Below, piece after piece: positions 1 to 10,397 of a DNA stretch of 64,000 bases. Made by a program: the position numbers and the translations under genes. This stretch comes from Indioceanicola profundi. Its GTDB lineage: Bacteria > Pseudomonadota > Alphaproteobacteria > Azospirillales > Azospirillaceae. Below the pieces are notes generated by a model that worked only from the letters and a program-made list of their open reading frames with translations, was not told the DNA's origin and made no database searches. Every line of letters begins with the position of its first letter. Position 1 is the stretch's first letter. The DNA is taken from assembly GCF_003568845.1 (NCBI RefSeq), contig NZ_CP030129.1, positions 232,137-296,136 on the forward strand, read 5' to 3'.

Positions 1-90
1 TGTTTCGCACGGATGTTGTTCATATTCACGAGCAACACCAAAGCGGAGCAGTTCCGTTGGCAACCTCCGGACACTTGGAAGGGTTTCAAC

Positions 91-2511
<2,421 letters not shown>

Positions 2512-2522
2512 GGGAGTTATCC

Positions 2523-3356
2523 ATGGGCGGCATCCCATTTCCCGATATCGACCCGGTCGCCCTTGAGATCGGACCTCTGGTAATCCGCTGGTATGCGCTG
2601 GCCTATCTTGCGGGCTTCCTGCTCGGCTGGCGGTATGCGATGCGGCTGGCCCGAACCAAGCCGGGCCAGCCCACGGCTGACGATATGGACGATTTTCTGA
2701 CCTGGGCGATCGTCGGCGTGATCCTGGGCGGCCGTATCGGCTATGTGCTGTTCTATGACGTCTCCAGCTACGTCGAGGAGCCGCTGCGCATCCTAATGGT
2801 CTGGAAGGGCGGCATGTCCTTTCATGGTGGACTGCTCGGGGTTACCGCGGCAGGACTGATCTTTTCACTGCGCCGCGGCATCCATCCGCTGGCACTAGGA
2901 GACGTGCTGGCGGTTGTTGCGCCCATCGGTCTACTTTTCGGGCGCATTGCCAATTTTGTGAACGGAGAGCTATACGGCCGAGTAACGGATGTTCCCTGGG
3001 GCGTGGTCTTCCCCCACGGAGGTCCGCTCGCCCGCCACCCGAGCCAGCTGTACGAGGCGCTCCTGGAAGGGCTTGTGCTGCTGATCGTCATGGCCGTTTT
3101 GGCCCGACGCCCGGCACTCCGGGAGCGTAACGGCTTCCTGACCGGAGCTTTCCTGACGGGCTACGGATTGAGCCGGTTCGCCGTCGAATTCTTCCGCGAA
3201 CCCGACGCGCAGCTTGGATTCCTCTTTGCGGGAACTACCATGGGACAGCTGCTGTCAATACCGCTGATTCTCATCGGTCTGGTTCTGATCCTGGTGGCGA
3301 AATCACCGATCGAAGATCGCCAGACCAGGGTGGGTGTCCACAGGAATGCGCGATAG
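2523..3356 (+). CDS. lgt: Prolipoprotein diacylglyceryl transferase
   Basis: Integral inner-membrane enzyme that attaches diacylglycerol to the lipobox cysteine of prolipoproteins, the first step of lipoprotein maturation. The 277 aa length is typical. The start FPDIDPVALEIGPLVIRWYAL and the signature GRIANFVNGE near residue 140 (family GRIGNFxNxE) identify it, and about seven hydrophobic segments follow the usual spacing. It sits 12 bases behind the copper ATPase rather than in a housekeeping locus, so it is probably an accessory copy. A partner lspA lies in another metal operon of this window (18822-19331). Confidence 0.93.
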   Translation: MGGIPFPDIDPVALEIGPLVIRWYALAYLAGFLLGWRYAMRLARTKPGQPTADDMDDFLTWAIVGVILGGRIGYVLFYDVSSYVEEPLRILMVWKGGMSFHGGLLGVTAAGLIFSLRRGIHPLALGDVLAVVAPIGLLFGRIANFVNGELYGRVTDVPWGVVFPHGGPLARHPSQLYEALLEGLVLLIVMAVLARRPALRERNGFLTGAFLTGYGLSRFAVEFFREPDAQLGFLFAGTTMGQLLSIPLILIGLVLILVAKSPIEDRQTRVGVHRNAR

Positions 3357-3611
3357 CTGGCGGGATCGCACTTACCATGCCGAAGCTCATCCACCCACCC
3401 CGTGCCGAGGTGCGGTGCGGCCATGAGGTCCGCTCTCGGCGGAAAGGGCGCCAGACGGCACCGGGAAGGGCCATGAACCTCCGGATTCAGAACCTGCGGT
3501 CGGATCGGAAGCGGGACTGATCGCTGCCCGTTTTCATATCCCCCGGGGGGCTGGCGCAATCCCTGTTCTGGCATGGCTCTGCCCTGATGTTCAACACTCG
3601 CGAGGACCCGG

Positions 3612-4733
3612 ATGGACCAGTTTTCTGAAGCGCTTGTCACTGCCGCGGGCATGCTCTGGAAGTCATTGTGGGCCTTGATCTTCGGGTACATCATCTCGGC
3701 AGGCATTCAGGTCCTCGTGACGCGCCGGCAGATGGCGCGGGCGTTGGGGGAGAGAAGTGTCCGGCAGACCGGGCTTGCCGCGCTGTTCGGGTTCATCTCC
3801 TCCTCCTGCTCCTTCGCCGCGCTTGCGGCGTCCCGCTCCGTGCTGGCCAAGGGAGCGCATCCCGTAAACTCTATTACCTTTCTGATCGCCTCGACGAATT
3901 TGGTGATCGAGCTCGGGATTGTGCTCTGGGTGTTGCTCGGCTGGCGCTTCACCTTGGCCAACTTTCTGCTGGGCATCATTATGATCGTTTATGCCCACCT
4001 GCTGACGCGAATATGGCTGCCGAAAAAGCTCAGCGAAGAAGGGCGTCGCAAAGCCGAGGCCACGCAAAAGGCTGAGGAAGGCATGGGCGGGGGAGAGATC
4101 AAGGGCGGCTGGAAGGAGAAGTTGTCCTCAAGAGCAGGTTGGGAGCAGATCTCCGCTGCGTTCTTCATGGAATGGGGAATGGTCTGGAAGGAGATCCTGA
4201 TCGGATTCACGATAGCCGGGTTCATCTCGGTGTACGTGCCCCAGGAGGTGTGGAACGCGCTGTTCATCAAGGGGGACGGGGATAACTCAGGGCTTCCCTT
4301 CTGGGCAGTCTTGGAAAATGCTGCGATTGCTCCTGTTGTTGCGTTTTTTACTTTCATCGGCTCCATGGGGAATGTCCCTCTCGCAGCCATGCTGTGGTCT
4401 CGTGACGTCAGTTTCGGCGGGGTCATGTCATTCCTGGGCGCCGACCTCGTTGCCGCTACTGTCATCTGGGTCCACGTCAAATATTACGGCTGGCGATACG
4501 CTGCCTACCTGTCGGGACTGCTGTATCTGTGCATGGTCGCTGCCGGGCTGACTGTGCACTACCTGTTCGCCGCAGTTGGAGCCATTCCATCAGAGCGGCC
4601 TGCGCTGAGCGAAATGGTCCGCTTCGGAATCGACCATACTTTCTACCTGAACCTTGTCTTTCTTGCGTTGGCAGCAGCTCTGGCGTGGCTGCATTTTTGG
4701 GGTGGCCGCTCTCGTGCGGGCAGAACAGCGTAG
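3612..4733 (+). CDS. Permease of the YraQ/ArsP family (PF03773 type)
   Basis: Predicted polytopic inner-membrane permease, 373 aa, with two hydrophobic halves joined by a charged loop (about residues 140-175, rich in Lys/Glu). The first half contains a Ser/Cys-rich helix (SSSCSFAALAASRSVLAKG) followed by FLIASTNLVIELG; the second half repeats the pattern with ENAAIAPVVAFFTFIGSMGNVPLAAMLW, consistent with this permease family. Some relatives export methylarsenite, others are unassigned, so the substrate here is unknown. It lies downstream of copA-lgt after about 255 bases that hold no convincing gene and may have its own promoter. Start supported by GAGGA seven or so bases upstream. Confidence 0.8.
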   Translation: MDQFSEALVTAAGMLWKSLWALIFGYIISAGIQVLVTRRQMARALGERSVRQTGLAALFGFISSSCSFAALAASRSVLAKGAHPVNSITFLIASTNLVIELGIVLWVLLGWRFTLANFLLGIIMIVYAHLLTRIWLPKKLSEEGRRKAEATQKAEEGMGGGEIKGGWKEKLSSRAGWEQISAAFFMEWGMVWKEILIGFTIAGFISVYVPQEVWNALFIKGDGDNSGLPFWAVLENAAIAPVVAFFTFIGSMGNVPLAAMLWSRDVSFGGVMSFLGADLVAATVIWVHVKYYGWRYAAYLSGLLYLCMVAAGLTVHYLFAAVGAIPSERPALSEMVRFGIDHTFYLNLVFLALAAALAWLHFWGGRSRAGRTA

Positions 4734-4768
4734 CCGCTCTTCGGCGTTCGTCTGCGGCAAGAGGGCGT

Positions 4769-5434
4769 TTAGTGGTTTTGCCTGCGCCAGTCGCGGAGCA
4801 GCTTGAATGCAACCGGCAGAAGGGTAATGCCACCTACGAGAACGGCGACGAGCAGCATGCGGTCGGATTCGGCTTCAATCAGGTGCTCACCGAAATAGGC
4901 TAAAGCGAAACTGATCGGCACCACGCCCGCGAGGGTCGCCAGGGCAAAGCGCAGGAACGACAGGGGTGACAGACCGGCAGCGTAACTGACGGCGTCGAAG
5001 GACAGAAAAGGCACCAGTCGGCTTGCGAACACGACACCCATCAGGGCGGCCTGCGACCGCTCCTTCTTCAGAAAGGACAGGCGGCCATCCAGCTTGCGTT
5101 CCACCGCCTCGTATCCCAGCCAACGGGCAATGCCAAACGCGATCAGCGCTCCGGCTTCCGCGCCCAGCACGATCCATACCGTTCCCCAGACAGGGCCGTA
5201 CGCGGCACCCGCGGCCAGCGCGATCGGCCCGCTGGGAATTGGGCTCATCACGATGGCGAGAACCATCAGGGCGATGACGATCAGCGGCCCCCAAACGCCC
5301 AGTTCGAGGATGAACTGCTGCAAGTCCGCCCTGTTGCTGAGCACGAAGAGGTATCCTGATTCCCGCAGGAGCCAATACGCTCCACCAAGTAGAAGCAACA
5401 TCGCCAGCGCGAGAATGACCTTACGTCTCGACAA
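4769..5434 (-). CDS. VTT/TVP38-TMEM64 (DedA-like) membrane protein
   Basis: Inner-membrane protein of 221 aa with an N-terminal helix and a VTT core. The region SPIPSGPIALAAGAAYGPVWGTVWIVLGAEAGALIAFGIAR and the later FASRLVPFLSFDAVSYAAGLSPLSFLRFALAT match the VTT (SNARE-associated) signature. Relatives are linked to lipid scrambling or to metal/mercury tolerance (mer-associated TVP38 homologues); the role here is inferred only from its place at the tail of the leftward copper gene set. It converges on the permease at 4733. Confidence 0.8.
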   Translation of the reverse strand: MSRRKVILALAMLLLLGGAYWLLRESGYLFVLSNRADLQQFILELGVWGPLIVIALMVLAIVMSPIPSGPIALAAGAAYGPVWGTVWIVLGAEAGALIAFGIARWLGYEAVERKLDGRLSFLKKERSQAALMGVVFASRLVPFLSFDAVSYAAGLSPLSFLRFALATLAGVVPISFALAYFGEHLIEAESDRMLLVAVLVGGITLLPVAFKLLRDWRRQNH

Positions 5435-5810
5435 ACAGGAATACTCCGCATTGAGGCAATCTGCTCACCAGCTCCCGGCGTCGGCGCGACAATCAGGGCG
5501 TTTGTCTTGCAGACAACAGTCTGAACCGACTGGCAAGCAGCCGGTTCCATCAATATTTGCCTTGGCGGCACGGCGATCATTTTCTACGGCCTCTGTTGGG
5601 AGGGCGGTTGATCACCGGCTAGAAGTCGAAATGGAAATTGTGGGCTCAGTATTCCTGGCCATGACAGTGCTGATGGCATCCGCCATGCCCGCCACTGTCG
5701 TCGCCCCGGCATCTGTACCGCGGTTGCCGTCGCAGCCTCCAGGGCAAACCATGATGCCGGGCGGCATGATGATTTGATCCTGAAGGAGCAGACGACACAA
5801 CCGACAGCGC
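5435..5810. other. 376-base gap without a confident gene
   Basis: Between the VTT gene and the PCuAC-like gene. Several small open frames exist on both strands but none has a good ribosome site plus a recognisable product. On the minus strand, directly after the PCuAC stop, one frame is unusually His-rich (HH...RHH...HGGCHQHCH, about 5642-5810), in frame with the upstream gene; it could be a decayed metal-binding tail or a tiny separate ORF. Confidence 0.5.
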
Positions 5811-6254
5811 TCAGTGCGATGCGCCATCAGAGACGTGCACCTCAACCTCGACTTGGCCGCTCTCAAAGGTGAGCATCAGCGGCACTCGGTCGCCAGTAGT
5901 GAGGGGCTCCTTCAGCCCTTTGAGGAGCAGGTGCCGCGCCCCAGGGCGCATGGCGATCGGAGCCCCCGGTGGAAGCGCCAGAGCCTCCACCGGGGTGACG
6001 TTCCCCCTGAGGGTATCTTGAATGATCACGCGGTCGGCAGCAGGCGACGTGGCATGAAGCAGGCGGTCGGGCTCTCTTCCGCCATTGATGAGCGGAAAGA
6101 ACACGGACACCTCCGATCCGTCGGATGGTTCGGCCCAGGGGTGGCCAATCATCACCGCTCCGGTCTTGTAGCTGTGCGCGACAGCCGGTACAGCCGCGGC
6201 GGTGATGAAAATGGCCGCCAGTGACGAAATGAGCGTTCGGCGGTTGGCAAACAT
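5811..6254 (-). CDS. PCuAC-like periplasmic copper chaperone (DUF461)
   Basis: Exported protein of 147 aa. The ATG at 6254 (MFANRRTLISSL...) has AGGAAAG upstream and starts a signal peptide ending near AVPAVAHS. The mature part shows the PCuAC fold pattern: a GHPWA element, a gap, then a PGARHLLLKGLKEPLTTGDRVPLMLTF block. PCuAC proteins pass Cu(I) to the CuA site of cytochrome oxidase and usually use an H-x-M pair. Here the expected HEM-type position reads VIIQDT, so one canonical copper ligand pair is missing. It is directly downstream of the SCO1-like gene, its usual partner. Either it binds copper with fewer ligands or has another role. Confidence 0.75.
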   Translation of the reverse strand: MFANRRTLISSLAAIFITAAAVPAVAHSYKTGAVMIGHPWAEPSDGSEVSVFFPLINGGREPDRLLHATSPAADRVIIQDTLRGNVTPVEALALPPGAPIAMRPGARHLLLKGLKEPLTTGDRVPLMLTFESGQVEVEVHVSDGASH

Positions 6255-6337
6255 GCGTTGCTTTCCTGTTTCAGGGTTCTGGAGAGGGCTGCACCCCGGC
6301 TTGCGCTGCACGGGGCACGGTCTTGCAGGGGGTGATC

Positions 6338-6544
6338 ATGTCGGCAGACGACAGATCAAATGAAAAGCTCGACGGCTTGATCCAGCAGGCACTTGAGTGC
6401 GCCTGCGATCTCGGCGACCTGGACACCGCCGATCACCTGCTGACGGCCTTGGAGCAGCGTGCAGGGCGTCGGGGGGGTGGCGAGATGCGCCCCTCCCTGT
6501 CCTCCGCGTACAGACATCTGGCCGCGCTGAAAGGCGCATCATAG
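6338..6544 (+). CDS. Small hypothetical protein
   Basis: Predicted 68 aa acidic, helical cytoplasmic protein (MSADDRSNEKLDGLIQQALE..., then ACDLGDLDTADHLLTALEQR). ATG at 6338 follows AGGGGGT; a TTG five codons earlier is in frame but less likely. It lies divergent to the PCuAC gene and opposite the leftward copper set, between PCuAC and the SCO1-like gene. Not recognised; no metal ligands and no membrane segment. Could be a small regulatory or accessory protein. Confidence 0.5.
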   Translation: MSADDRSNEKLDGLIQQALECACDLGDLDTADHLLTALEQRAGRRGGGEMRPSLSSAYRHLAALKGAS

Positions 6545-6567
6545 CGGCAGGCCGTGCATTGACGGCA

Positions 6568-7233
6568 TCATCGGCTCTGAAAGAGCGACAGGAACCGGTC
6601 GAGAAGGCCGGGCTTCCCGGTCAGCGCCTCAAGATGGGTGACCGCGTTCTCAGGCTCGAACTCCAGCCCATGATACCGCGCCCGGACCTTGCCGGTCGGA
6701 TCGATCAGGTGCATGACCGCGGCATGCATCTGCATGCCGTCCTCCATCGGCATGAAGGACACCCCGAAGCTCTCAGCCAGTGCGCGGGTTGCGTCGGGCT
6801 GCCCGGCGCCGCTGGAGAGCAAAGTCGCGTTGGCCGAATCGAGACCGTGGGCGCGGGCGAACCCCTCCAGGATCTCCGGCGTATCCCGGACCGGGTCCGT
6901 CGTGATCGCCACGAACTCCACCCTGTCCTTGAGCGGACCGGCATTCACCAGCTGCTGCACCGCCGCGATGCTGTCGGTATGCAGCGGGCAGACGTCCGGG
7001 CAGTTCGCATATATGAACCAGAGGACAACCGCCTTGCCCTGGAAGTCATCCAGGCTGACCGGCTTGCCCTCAAGGTCGAGCAAGGCGAAACCCGGCGCCG
7101 GCCGATCCACGAGCTCGGCGTAATGTTCGATGTCGGCCAGATGCCCGGCGTGCCCCGCATGCGGGTCGGCAGCGGCCGTGCCCGCCAGTCCAAAGGCGGC
7201 AATCAGCAACGCGGCGGCGAAAAGGGTCTTCAT
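6568..7233 (-). CDS. SCO1/SenC family copper-binding protein
   Basis: Periplasmic thioredoxin-fold protein, 221 aa, with a cleavable signal (ends near GLAGTAAADPHAG). The Cu ligand/redox motif CxxxC is present as NCPDVCPLHTD, preceded by FALLDLEGKPVSLDDFQGKAVVLWF and followed by VEFVAITTDPVRDTPE. The downstream His is supplied in the segment MHAAVMHLIDPTGKVRARYHGL. SCO proteins deliver copper to cytochrome oxidase or act as thiol-copper chaperones. It sits between cytochrome c and the PCuAC-like gene in the leftward set, a pairing common for copper delivery. Confidence 0.88.
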   Translation of the reverse strand: MKTLFAAALLIAAFGLAGTAAADPHAGHAGHLADIEHYAELVDRPAPGFALLDLEGKPVSLDDFQGKAVVLWFIYANCPDVCPLHTDSIAAVQQLVNAGPLKDRVEFVAITTDPVRDTPEILEGFARAHGLDSANATLLSSGAGQPDATRALAESFGVSFMPMEDGMQMHAAVMHLIDPTGKVRARYHGLEFEPENAVTHLEALTGKPGLLDRFLSLFQSR

Positions 7234-7257
7234 GTCGGTGTGCTCCAGAATGGAAGG

Positions 7258-7725
7258 TCAGCGATCGGCCCCGGCCCACCGCTGGCTGATGCTGCGCTGG
7301 CGCGCCTGGATCTCCGGCGGCCATGTGCTCTTGATGAAGGTTAGGACGGCCTGCATCTCCTCGGCCGAGAGGACCCCGGAGAAGCCTGGCATGTCGCTCT
7401 CGTAATCGCCGGGCACGAAGGCTCCCGGACCTTCAGCGATGATTCCGAGCAGGACAGTGTCGGGATGATGCCAGGTATGCCCCGTCTCATCGTGCGGGGG
7501 TGCTGGAAGACGCCCGTCCGGCCTACGCGACCGCCAGTCCGGCTGGCCCTCGAGGTTTTCCCCGTGGCACGCTGCGCAATGCTCGGCGTAGATCGCAGCA
7601 CCTCGGGCGATCTCGGCGGCATCCGACCGGGCAGCCGGGCCGCTCTGCACCCCATTCCAGGCAAGGATGCCCGCCACGACCAGGACCAAGCTGGTGCCGA
7701 CGATCAGAACCGATGTTCGTTTCAT
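7258..7725 (-). CDS. Membrane-anchored or secreted c-type cytochrome
   Basis: Monohaem cytochrome c of 155 aa. A single N-terminal hydrophobic stretch (SVLIVGTSLVLVVAGILAW) exports or anchors it; the haem site is CAACH (C50, C53, H54). A probable axial Met is in DMPGF near residue 118. The ATG at 7725 overlaps the stop of the DsbD-like gene by one base (TGATG) and has GAGGAGG upstream, so translation is probably coupled. In this context it may accept electrons in periplasmic copper or thiol chemistry; this is inferred. Confidence 0.85.
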   Translation of the reverse strand: MKRTSVLIVGTSLVLVVAGILAWNGVQSGPAARSDAAEIARGAAIYAEHCAACHGENLEGQPDWRSRRPDGRLPAPPHDETGHTWHHPDTVLLGIIAEGPGAFVPGDYESDMPGFSGVLSAEEMQAVLTFIKSTWPPEIQARQRSISQRWAGADR

Positions 7726-9863
7726 CACCGGGCCTCCTCGGATGGGCTCGGTCCGCGTTCCACCGCGACGACATCGCCGCCTCGCTCCACCGCACCGGCC
7801 GTGTCCAGGGCAGTAAGCACCCGCTCCGCGGTCAGAAGTTCCGGCAGCACGATGCCGCGCGGTGCGCCCGGGCCATAGACGATGTTGAAGGGAATGCCGT
7901 AGCGGTCGTGCCGCGCCAGGAACCCGGCGATCCGGGGATCCGGATTGGTCCAATCCGCCTGCATCGCGACAACGGTCCCGGCCCGGAGGGCGGATGCGAC
8001 CTCCGGCTGCTCGAGCACCAGCGACTTGTTGGCGATGCAGGTGATGCACCAGTCGGCGGTGACATCGACAAAGACCGTCCTGCCCTCAGCGACAAGCCGC
8101 GGGATGGCCGCCTCGTCGAAGGCGGACCAGTGCAGGCCGGGCGCGGACCGCACGGCCGTCCCCGGCCCGGAGACGGCCGGTAGAACGGTCCCCGCCACCA
8201 GCAGCAGGGGGATGGCCACCAGGGCCGGACGGTAACGCCGCTGGACCCGCGCTGCAACGGCGACAGCCGCGACAGCGGCCGTCAGCGCTGTTCCAATGCC
8301 AAGGGCGAGTACCGCCGACGTCTGTGCCGCCAGGATGGTGAGGAGCCAGACAGCGGTCGCCGCCAGCGCGGCAGCCAGGATGAGCCTCAGCTTGGCCATC
8401 CACCGGCCCGGTCGCGGCAGAAGCTCGACCAAGCCGGGAAAGAGCGCGACGGCAAGATAGGGCAGTGACAGCCCGAGCCCCAGACTGGCGAAGATGGCGA
8501 GGATCTCCAGCGGGCCGCGGGCGAAGGCGAAGCCGATCGCCGTTCCGAGGAACGGCGCCGAACAGGGGGTCGCCAGCAGGGTCGCGAAGGCGCCGGTCGC
8601 GAAATGGCCGGCCATGCCGTCTCCGCCCGCCTGTCCCATCCTGGTGGCGATTGCCGCGGGCAGTCGGAATTCAAAGGCGCCCGCCATATTGGCTGCGAAG
8701 ATGATCACGGCGGCCGACATCACGATCAGGAACAGGGGCTGCTGGAACTGCATGCCCCAGCCGATCTCGGCCCCAGCGAGCCTGAGCCCCACGAGGATGC
8801 CTGCCAGCGCCAGCATGGATGTAAGGACGCCCACGGCCGTGACGAGGAAGCCGACGCGGATCTGGCGGTGTTCCCGGCCCTGCTGGCCGAGGACCGACAT
8901 CAGCTTGAGCGACAGAACAGGCAGCACACAGGGCATAAGGTTCAAAATCAACCCGCCAAGCAGGCCCAGGGCGATCATGGGCAGCAATTCGGCCGTCCAC
9001 GAAGACGACCTGGCGAGGGATGCCGCGGTCAACCGATGTTCCGCAGCCAGGGTTTCGTCGAGTACCGTGATCGTGACCGGCTCGCCCGGCAGCGTCACCG
9101 CATCCGGACCGGACACGATCGGCAGCTCGGCCCGCAGACCACCGGCCACGCGATCGACAACGGGGGGCCCGAAGGACCATCGCTCGCTCTCCACGATGAG
9201 GTCCGGACTTTGAAGAAGGGTCGTAGAGGCGACGTCCACGACCAGGCGGGGATCATCTCCGGCGCGGACGGCAGCACCCTGGACGGAAATGCCCGAGGAT
9301 CGGCCATCATCGGGAACACGCGCCCTGTACCGCGCGATCAGGCCCGCGGCCGCCGGGTCGATGCCGGCAGTGCCGGGCGGAAGGTCCAGGGAGAGACTCA
9401 GCGTGGTCGGGACGCAGACATCGCTGCACACCAGGATGTCGGCGGTTCCGCGCAGCGCCACCGGCTCACCGGGTCGCTCGACCTCAAGCTCGAGAGGGAA
9501 AACGACCTCGTCCGTATAGCCGAAGGTGTCGATCCCGAACAGCGAGAACCGGTGCGGGGCCGGCCATTGCATCCGCACCCCCGCCACATTCCCCGAGGCC
9601 GACCAGTCGATCGTGGGCGGGGTGCCTGCATCCCCGGGGGACCGCCAGTAGGTCTTCCAGCCATCCGCCAGCTCCAGATGCAGCCCGGCCGGGATGCGCT
9701 CCAGCTGCCCCGTGGCATCGACGGAGGCGACGAGGCGGCCGCGGATCGCGTCTTCCGCCGCCCAGGACCCGGCCGCAGCCGCAGCCAGGCTCGGGATGAG
9801 CAAGCCCGCCAGAAATCCCGCGGCCGCGCTCATTGCTGTCCGGGAGAATCGTGAACCGAACAT
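7725..9863 (-). CDS. DsbD/ScsB-like protein-disulfide reductase
   Basis: Inner-membrane electron carrier, 712 aa, in three parts: a periplasmic N-terminal DsbC/DsbD-like domain (to about 290) with the Cys pair CSDVC; a central membrane domain of about eight helices with CVLPVLSLK and a second half TPCSAPFLGTAIGFA supplying the shuttle cysteines; and a C-terminal thioredoxin domain with DVTADWCITCIAN. It moves reducing power from cytoplasmic thioredoxin to periplasmic partners. ScsB-type members belong to copper-stress suppressor clusters, matching its neighbours here. ATG at 9863 follows GGAG at 8 bases; an earlier in-frame start at 9905 is weaker. Confidence 0.9.
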   Translation of the reverse strand: MFGSRFSRTAMSAAAGFLAGLLIPSLAAAAAGSWAAEDAIRGRLVASVDATGQLERIPAGLHLELADGWKTYWRSPGDAGTPPTIDWSASGNVAGVRMQWPAPHRFSLFGIDTFGYTDEVVFPLELEVERPGEPVALRGTADILVCSDVCVPTTLSLSLDLPPGTAGIDPAAAGLIARYRARVPDDGRSSGISVQGAAVRAGDDPRLVVDVASTTLLQSPDLIVESERWSFGPPVVDRVAGGLRAELPIVSGPDAVTLPGEPVTITVLDETLAAEHRLTAASLARSSSWTAELLPMIALGLLGGLILNLMPCVLPVLSLKLMSVLGQQGREHRQIRVGFLVTAVGVLTSMLALAGILVGLRLAGAEIGWGMQFQQPLFLIVMSAAVIIFAANMAGAFEFRLPAAIATRMGQAGGDGMAGHFATGAFATLLATPCSAPFLGTAIGFAFARGPLEILAIFASLGLGLSLPYLAVALFPGLVELLPRPGRWMAKLRLILAAALAATAVWLLTILAAQTSAVLALGIGTALTAAVAAVAVAARVQRRYRPALVAIPLLLVAGTVLPAVSGPGTAVRSAPGLHWSAFDEAAIPRLVAEGRTVFVDVTADWCITCIANKSLVLEQPEVASALRAGTVVAMQADWTNPDPRIAGFLARHDRYGIPFNIVYGPGAPRGIVLPELLTAERVLTALDTAGAVERGGDVVAVERGPSPSEEAR

Positions 9864-9926
9864 AAGAACAACTCCGATCGGAGCGGACCGGCGGGCCTGC
9901 GGCATCGCAGGCCCGCCGCTCGTGCC

Positions 9927-10364
9927 TTACTCCGTGACGTAGAGCGAGGTGGAGCCGTCGGCCTTGAAGGCATAGATCTCGAACGGCGCCAGCTTCGGGC
10001 CCTCCATGCCCGGCGAGCCCAGGGGCATGCCGGGCAGTGAGATGCCCTTCACCTCGGGGCGCTCCTCGAGCAGCTTCTTGATGGTGGTGGCGGAGACATG
10101 CCCCTCGACGACATAGCCATCGACCAGGAGCGTGTGGCACCCGGCGAGTTCCGGCGGCACGTTCTGCTGCTGCTTGATCAGCGGCAGGTCGTGGGAGGGG
10201 ACGACCTTCACCTCGAAACCATTCTCCCGCAGATGCTTGGCGTGCCCTTCGCAGCAGCCGCACTGGGGGTTTTTGTAGAGGATAGCCTCCTTGCCGCTCT
10301 GCGCGAAGGCAGCGGTCGGGGAGAGAAGGGCGAGCGACAGGGCGATGGCGGACAGGATACGCAT
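9927..10364 (-). CDS. DUF411 metal-binding periplasmic protein
   Basis: Exported 145 aa protein with a clear signal peptide (ending AAFAQSG). It carries the DUF411 hallmark ILYKNPQCGCCEGHAKHLRENGF followed by HTLLVDGYVVEGHV and GISLPGMPLGSPGM, a Cys/Met set consistent with copper binding. DUF411 proteins are regularly found beside multicopper oxidases and copper efflux systems, as here. The exact ligand chemistry is unproven. Confidence 0.9.
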   Translation of the reverse strand: MRILSAIALSLALLSPTAAFAQSGKEAILYKNPQCGCCEGHAKHLRENGFEVKVVPSHDLPLIKQQQNVPPELAGCHTLLVDGYVVEGHVSATTIKKLLEERPEVKGISLPGMPLGSPGMEGPKLAPFEIYAFKADGSTSLYVTE

Positions 10365-10397
10365 GGGTTCTGTTCCTTTTCGGTGCTGGGGCGCGGC

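Noticed and set aside
3357..3611. Small ORF (about 48 codons from near 3375)
   Set aside because: No ribosome site, no recognisable product, strongly Arg-rich; treated as noncoding between lgt and the permease.
4733..4769. Bidirectional terminator between convergent genes
   Set aside because: Only a 5-base CTCTT/AAGAG pairing with a long loop; too weak to claim.
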